8,914 bases of DNA, from positions 400-9,313 of the forward strand of contig DEQA01000219.1 in assembly GCA_002359075.1 (NCBI GenBank), written 5' to 3'. The notes under the pieces were generated by a model. The model worked only from the letters and a program-made list of their open reading frames with translations. It was not told the origin of the DNA and did no database searches. A program made the translations under genes and the position numbers. Each line of letters starts with the position of its first letter. The first letter of the stretch is position 1. This document shows, one piece after another, positions 6,774-8,914 of this stretch. This DNA is from Planococcaceae bacterium UBA3378. Lineage in GTDB: Bacteria; Bacillota; Bacilli; Bacillales_A; Planococcaceae.

Positions 6774-7559
6774 TTAGTACACCCCTAACTTTCCGTCTAT
6801 GCGCGCCCTCTGTTCAAGCACCCGGTAGCAAATGACAGCCAGTACGCAGTAGCAAACCGTGATCGCTGCAGCTGCGCCAAATGCTATACCTGTCTCCGAG
6901 AACGTACTTCCACCATTCGTCACTTCCCTTAAAAGCCCAATCGCCCATGTAGGGGGCAAGAGTGCCGATATTGGCTGTACCCAAGACGGCAATATAGATA
7001 CTGGAAATAAAAATCCGCAGACTAAAAAGACCGGGTATTCGATAAAATTCATCAGTGCTTCTGCCTGTCTCGAAAGCGTAAAAACCATCGCCATCACAAA
7101 AGCAAAGATAGAAATAGACGCTACGACGATGATGACTGCTGGGACGAGAAGAACTACATTTGGGATAGGAATTTCCACCTTAAAAATAAACGTTAAATAG
7201 CCGAATGAAAGCGCCATCGAAAGAAAACCCCATAATGTATTCCCAATAATTTTCCCCCACAGAACGAGGGAAAAAGATGCCGGAGCGACAAATAGATTTT
7301 CAAGCGTACCATAAAAACGCTCCCTGCCGATATCGCTTGCAGACGAATAAACGATGGATGTCCACAATGCCATGAAGCCCGAACCTAACACCACATACCG
7401 GAACACCTCTTCTGCCGGCCTGTCCTTGTAAATAAAGTAAGTAATCGTCGCGTAAAAAAGTGGAGAAAGCCAAATGACAAACTGGAACATCGGCCGTGCC
7501 ATAGACAGCTTCATCTGTACAATGACTGAATGTAAAAATGCATGAAAGTTGCCTTTCAT
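6774..7559 (-). CDS. ABC-2 type transporter permease, first subunit
   Basis: 261 residues, about six membrane segments. ERFYGTLENLFVAP (80-93) is the classic ABC-2 coupling motif (E-x-x-x-GTLE). FLFPVSILPSWVQPIS (183-198) and LPPTWAIGLLRE (201-212) are the conserved C-terminal motif seen in DrrB- and NodJ-like exporters. It is the middle gene of the operon: its ATG overlaps the ATPase stop in ATGA (7559-7556) and has AGAGGAGG about 7 nt upstream. It pairs with the following permease to make the membrane part of the exporter. Sequence divergence between the two permeases indicates a heterodimer rather than a recent duplication. The substrate is not predictable. Confidence 0.92.
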   Translation of the reverse strand: MKGNFHAFLHSVIVQMKLSMARPMFQFVIWLSPLFYATITYFIYKDRPAEEVFRYVVLGSGFMALWTSIVYSSASDIGRERFYGTLENLFVAPASFSLVLWGKIIGNTLWGFLSMALSFGYLTFIFKVEIPIPNVVLLVPAVIIVVASISIFAFVMAMVFTLSRQAEALMNFIEYPVFLVCGFLFPVSILPSWVQPISALLPPTWAIGLLREVTNGGSTFSETGIAFGAAAAITVCYCVLAVICYRVLEQRARIDGKLGVY

Positions 7560-8527
7560 TTTACTGCCTCCTCTATTAAAGATACGTAGACATCCTCAAG
7601 CGTCGGCTTGGTGATTGCCAAGTCCTGTATTCTTCCATGAAACAATGAGTATAAAAGCGGAACAATACGCTCGGGTTCCTGGGCGGGAATGCGGACATGC
7701 AAAACATTGTCTTCTTCACGAAGCACCCAATCCCCCATCTCTTTCCTGTTTACTAAAGACTCCAGTTCCTGCTTCGTGCAGTTAGCCAGCCTACAGTCAA
7801 TAACAGAAATATGCTCTGTCTGCTTTTTCAAATTTTGCGGGGTATCTACTGCTATCAGCCTGCCGTTTTTTATGAAGGCGATACGATCACACAAATCATC
7901 CGCTTCAAACATATAGTGGGTAGTTAACAGAATAGTCGTGCCGGTATTCTTCAGCTCCATAATGATCTCACGAAGTTTGCGCGCACTAACTGGATCCAGC
8001 CCAATAGAAGGTTCATCCAAAAATAAAATTTCCGGTTCATTCAGCAGCCCTCTCACAATCTGCAGCCGTTGCTTCATTCCTTTTGAAAATGTTTCAACCC
8101 GCCGGTGAGCAACTTCTTCCAACCCGACCAGCTTCAAAAGTGCCGGCAGCCTTTTTTTCTGAACCTCCCCTGGAATTTTATAAAGATCGGCAAAATAGGC
8201 CAAATTATCATAGGCGGTCAACCGCCAGTATAAATTCCGCTCCCCACCCAAAATAAAGTTAATGCGCGGTCGCAGCGCCTTGAATTGTTTCACAGGATCG
8301 AGCCCTAGTACAGAAAGGGCTCCGCCTGAAGGGATCAGCATCGTTGTCAGCATTTTTATAATCGTCGTTTTCCCTGCCCCGTTTGGTCCGAGCAAACCAA
8401 ATACCTCTCCTTTTTTCACTTCAAATGAAATACCCTTAACGGCCTCTACTTGTTTTCGTTTCCTCTTCCAAACTCCGCTGCTCGTTTCGTATATTCTTTG
8501 AATATTTTTCACCTCTATGACATTCAT
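7556..8527 (-). CDS. ABC transporter ATP-binding protein of an ABC-2 exporter
   Basis: 323 residues from the start chosen here (325 from the upstream ATG; numbering below uses the 325 form). ATPase domain about 4-235: Walker A GPNGAGKTT (49-57), signature FSKGMKQRL (149-157), Walker B ILFLDEP (169-175, catalytic E174), D-loop GLDP (178-181), H-loop H206. A C-terminal extension (about 240-325) ending in KPTLEDVYVSL is typical of DrrA/NatA-type exporter ATPases. The Q-loop region reads FILGGERN, with Gly where Gln is usual. I prefer ATG 8527 over ATG 8533 because the GGGGG ribosome site (8539-8535) is 7 nt from the former but 1 nt from the latter. First gene of the exporter operon, with a good promoter upstream. 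The substrate is unknown. Confidence 0.94.
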   Translation of the reverse strand: MNVIEVKNIQRIYETSSGVWKRKRKQVEAVKGISFEVKKGEVFGLLGPNGAGKTTIIKMLTTMLIPSGGALSVLGLDPVKQFKALRPRINFILGGERNLYWRLTAYDNLAYFADLYKIPGEVQKKRLPALLKLVGLEEVAHRRVETFSKGMKQRLQIVRGLLNEPEILFLDEPSIGLDPVSARKLREIIMELKNTGTTILLTTHYMFEADDLCDRIAFIKNGRLIAVDTPQNLKKQTEHISVIDCRLANCTKQELESLVNRKEMGDWVLREEDNVLHVRIPAQEPERIVPLLYSLFHGRIQDLAITKPTLEDVYVSLIEEAVK

Positions 8528-8569
8528 AACCATACCCCCTTCTAAATTAGATAAATGTCTTATAATATG

Positions 8570-8597
8570 ATTATAATGTAAATGGAATTATTTTCAA
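8570..8597 (-). promoter_or_regulatory. Sigma-A promoter of the ABC exporter operon
   Basis: TTGAAA (8597-8592), 16-nt spacer, TATAAT (8575-8570) on the minus strand, preceded by an A/T-rich stretch that could act as an UP element. Predicted start is near 8563, giving a leader of about 36 nt before ATG 8527. This is the best-formed promoter in the window. No obvious operator or attenuator hairpin is seen in the leader. Confidence 0.7.
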
Positions 8598-8658
8598 TAT
8601 TTGATTTATTTTCTTTTTGAAGACTTTCACGGTTGGAGTTAAAGGGAGGAAAGAAACA

Positions 8659-8730
8659 GTGCAAAGCTCTCTCTTATATGTTAAGCAAGCAAATTTTTAT
8701 GCGATACCTATTTGCACCCTGGAACAATAA
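8659..8730 (+). CDS. Possible 23-residue peptide ORF, low confidence
   Basis: A GTG start at 8659 is preceded by AAAGGGAGG (8641-8649) at 9 nt, a near-perfect ribosome site, and the frame closes with TAA at 8728-8730. The peptide starts MQSSLLYVKQA and contains one Cys (sequence ...IPICTLEQ). It is weakly hydrophobic with no clear membrane helix and matches nothing I know. No convincing plus-strand promoter is visible upstream, and purine-rich SD-like runs occur by chance. It could equally be non-coding. Confidence 0.2.
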   Translation: MQSSLLYVKQANFYAIPICTLEQ

Positions 8731-8758
8731 AAAAAGCATAGCAGTCAATCGCTATGCT
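8729..8758 (-). terminator. Intrinsic terminator for the gene entering from the right edge
   Basis: On the minus strand AGCATAGC (8758-8751) pairs perfectly with GCTATGCT (8742-8735) around an 8-nt loop and is followed by six T (8734-8729). There is no T-run on the other side, so it acts only on minus-strand transcription. It isolates the partial gene from the ABC operon promoter downstream. Confidence 0.85.
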
Positions 8759-8841
8759 GGCGGCAGGGTGAAGACCCTTCCTTTCGTATATATTGTAATA
8801 AATCCTTCCTTTTCAGGTGAAAAATCGTCCTTATTCTCCAA
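8752..8841 (-). CDS. Possible 29-residue ORF or frameshifted tail of the edge gene, low confidence
   Basis: A second minus-strand frame overlaps the end of the partial edge gene, from a TTG at 8841 to a TAG at 8754-8752, which lies in the 5' arm of the terminator. The predicted peptide (starting MENKDDFSPEKEG and ending KGRVFTLPPA) is protein-like in composition: charged first, then a beta-type stretch. There is no good ribosome site before the TTG. It may be a translationally coupled small gene, the real C-terminus of the edge gene reached after a +1 shift, or chance. Confidence 0.22.
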   Translation of the reverse strand: MENKDDFSPEKEGFITIYTKGRVFTLPPA

Positions 8842-8914
8842 TAAGATGCTGTAAACTTTCCATCATCTCTGTCACCTGTTGTTTGTCCACTGCAAAATAT
8901 TTAATCGTGCCGAT
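8831..8914 (-). CDS. C-terminal 27 residues of a gene entering from the right edge
   Basis: The frame is open from the right edge to TAA at 8833-8831. The visible end contains GTIKYFAVDKQQV followed by an amphipathic helix ending in QHLIGE. A short beta-type stretch followed by a closing helix resembles the C-terminus of ArsR-type winged-helix regulators, but 27 residues are too few to assign a family. A clean terminator about 70 nt downstream supports a real gene end. If it is a regulator, it could control itself or the neighbouring exporter; that is speculation. Confidence 0.6.
   Translation of the reverse strand: MGTIKYFAVDKQQVTEMMESLQHLIGE

Larger units (their letters stand above)
8540..8751. 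other. Intergenic stretch without a clear gene
   Basis: Between the ABC ATPase start and the partial gene at the right edge lie about 300 bases. They hold the exporter promoter, the terminator at 8729-8758 and two very small candidate ORFs, all listed separately. Otherwise it is A/T-rich sequence with no RNA gene or long repeat that I can recognise. A longer plus-strand frame (8633-8854, TTG start) runs antisense across the terminator and has no family resemblance, so I do not call it. Confidence 0.5.

Noticed and set aside
8528..8533. Upstream ATG at 8533 as start of the ABC ATPase
   Set aside because: Only one base separates it from the GGGGG ribosome run, while ATG 8527 has ideal 7-nt spacing.
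8633..8854. 73-codon plus-strand frame from a TTG
   Set aside because: It runs antisense across the strong minus-strand terminator and the end of the edge gene. Its start has no well-placed ribosome site; the strong one serves the GTG at 8659 in another frame.
1..8914. CRISPR array, insertion sequence, prophage, tRNA or rRNA
   Set aside because: No regularly spaced repeats, transposase, integrase or clover-leaf/rRNA-like sequence was seen on reading either strand.

Overview
The window looks like chromosomal DNA of a low-to-moderate-GC, endospore-forming Firmicute, most likely Bacillales and plausibly a Planococcaceae/Lysinibacillus-Solibacillus type. This rests on four observations: a YunB sporulation protein, strong AAAGGAGG/GGGGG-type ribosome sites, two TTG starts, and the linkage yunB / yunD / yunE / yunF, which matches the Bacillus subtilis yun cluster. 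The genus is an inference. No mobile element, CRISPR array, tRNA or rRNA was seen, and this is mostly an ordinary chromosomal region.

Left part (1-4962, all genes on the minus strand). In transcription order: yunF (DUF72), yunE (TSUP/TauE-SafE permease) and yunD (5'-nucleotidase-type metallophosphoesterase) form a tightly packed operon. yunE overlaps yunF by 1 nt, and 12 nt separate yunE from yunD. Next comes a complete HD-GYP domain gene with its own -10 box, in the place where B. subtilis has yunC. Last is yunB, cut by the left edge. A GC-rich hairpin between the HD-GYP gene and yunB acts as terminator. Its 3' arm also looks like the ribosome site of yunB, and a sigma-E-like promoter lies across it. 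This is the most interesting regulatory arrangement in the window.

Middle (4963-5984). A short intergenic region with interleaved inverted repeats separates yunF from a divergent, membrane-anchored glycerophosphodiester phosphodiesterase (plus strand, TTG start). That gene converges on the next operon, and a long composite hairpin serves as a shared terminator.

Right part (5985-8914). A three-gene minus-strand operon encodes an ABC exporter: an ATPase followed by two ABC-2 type permeases. The junctions are ATGA (4-nt overlap) and TAAATG (no gap), and a well-formed sigma-A promoter lies upstream. Beyond it are about 300 bases with no clear gene, containing a strong terminator for a minus-strand gene that enters from the right edge. 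Only the last 27 residues of that gene are visible. Two very short candidate ORFs in this stretch are reported with low confidence.

Functionally the window combines sporulation (yunB), possible c-di-GMP turnover (HD-GYP), nucleotide and anion handling of unknown physiological role (yunFED), phospholipid headgroup or teichoic-acid-type glycerophosphodiester salvage (GDPD), and drug or peptide/lipid export (ABC-2). No single new multi-gene defence or biosynthetic system was recognised.
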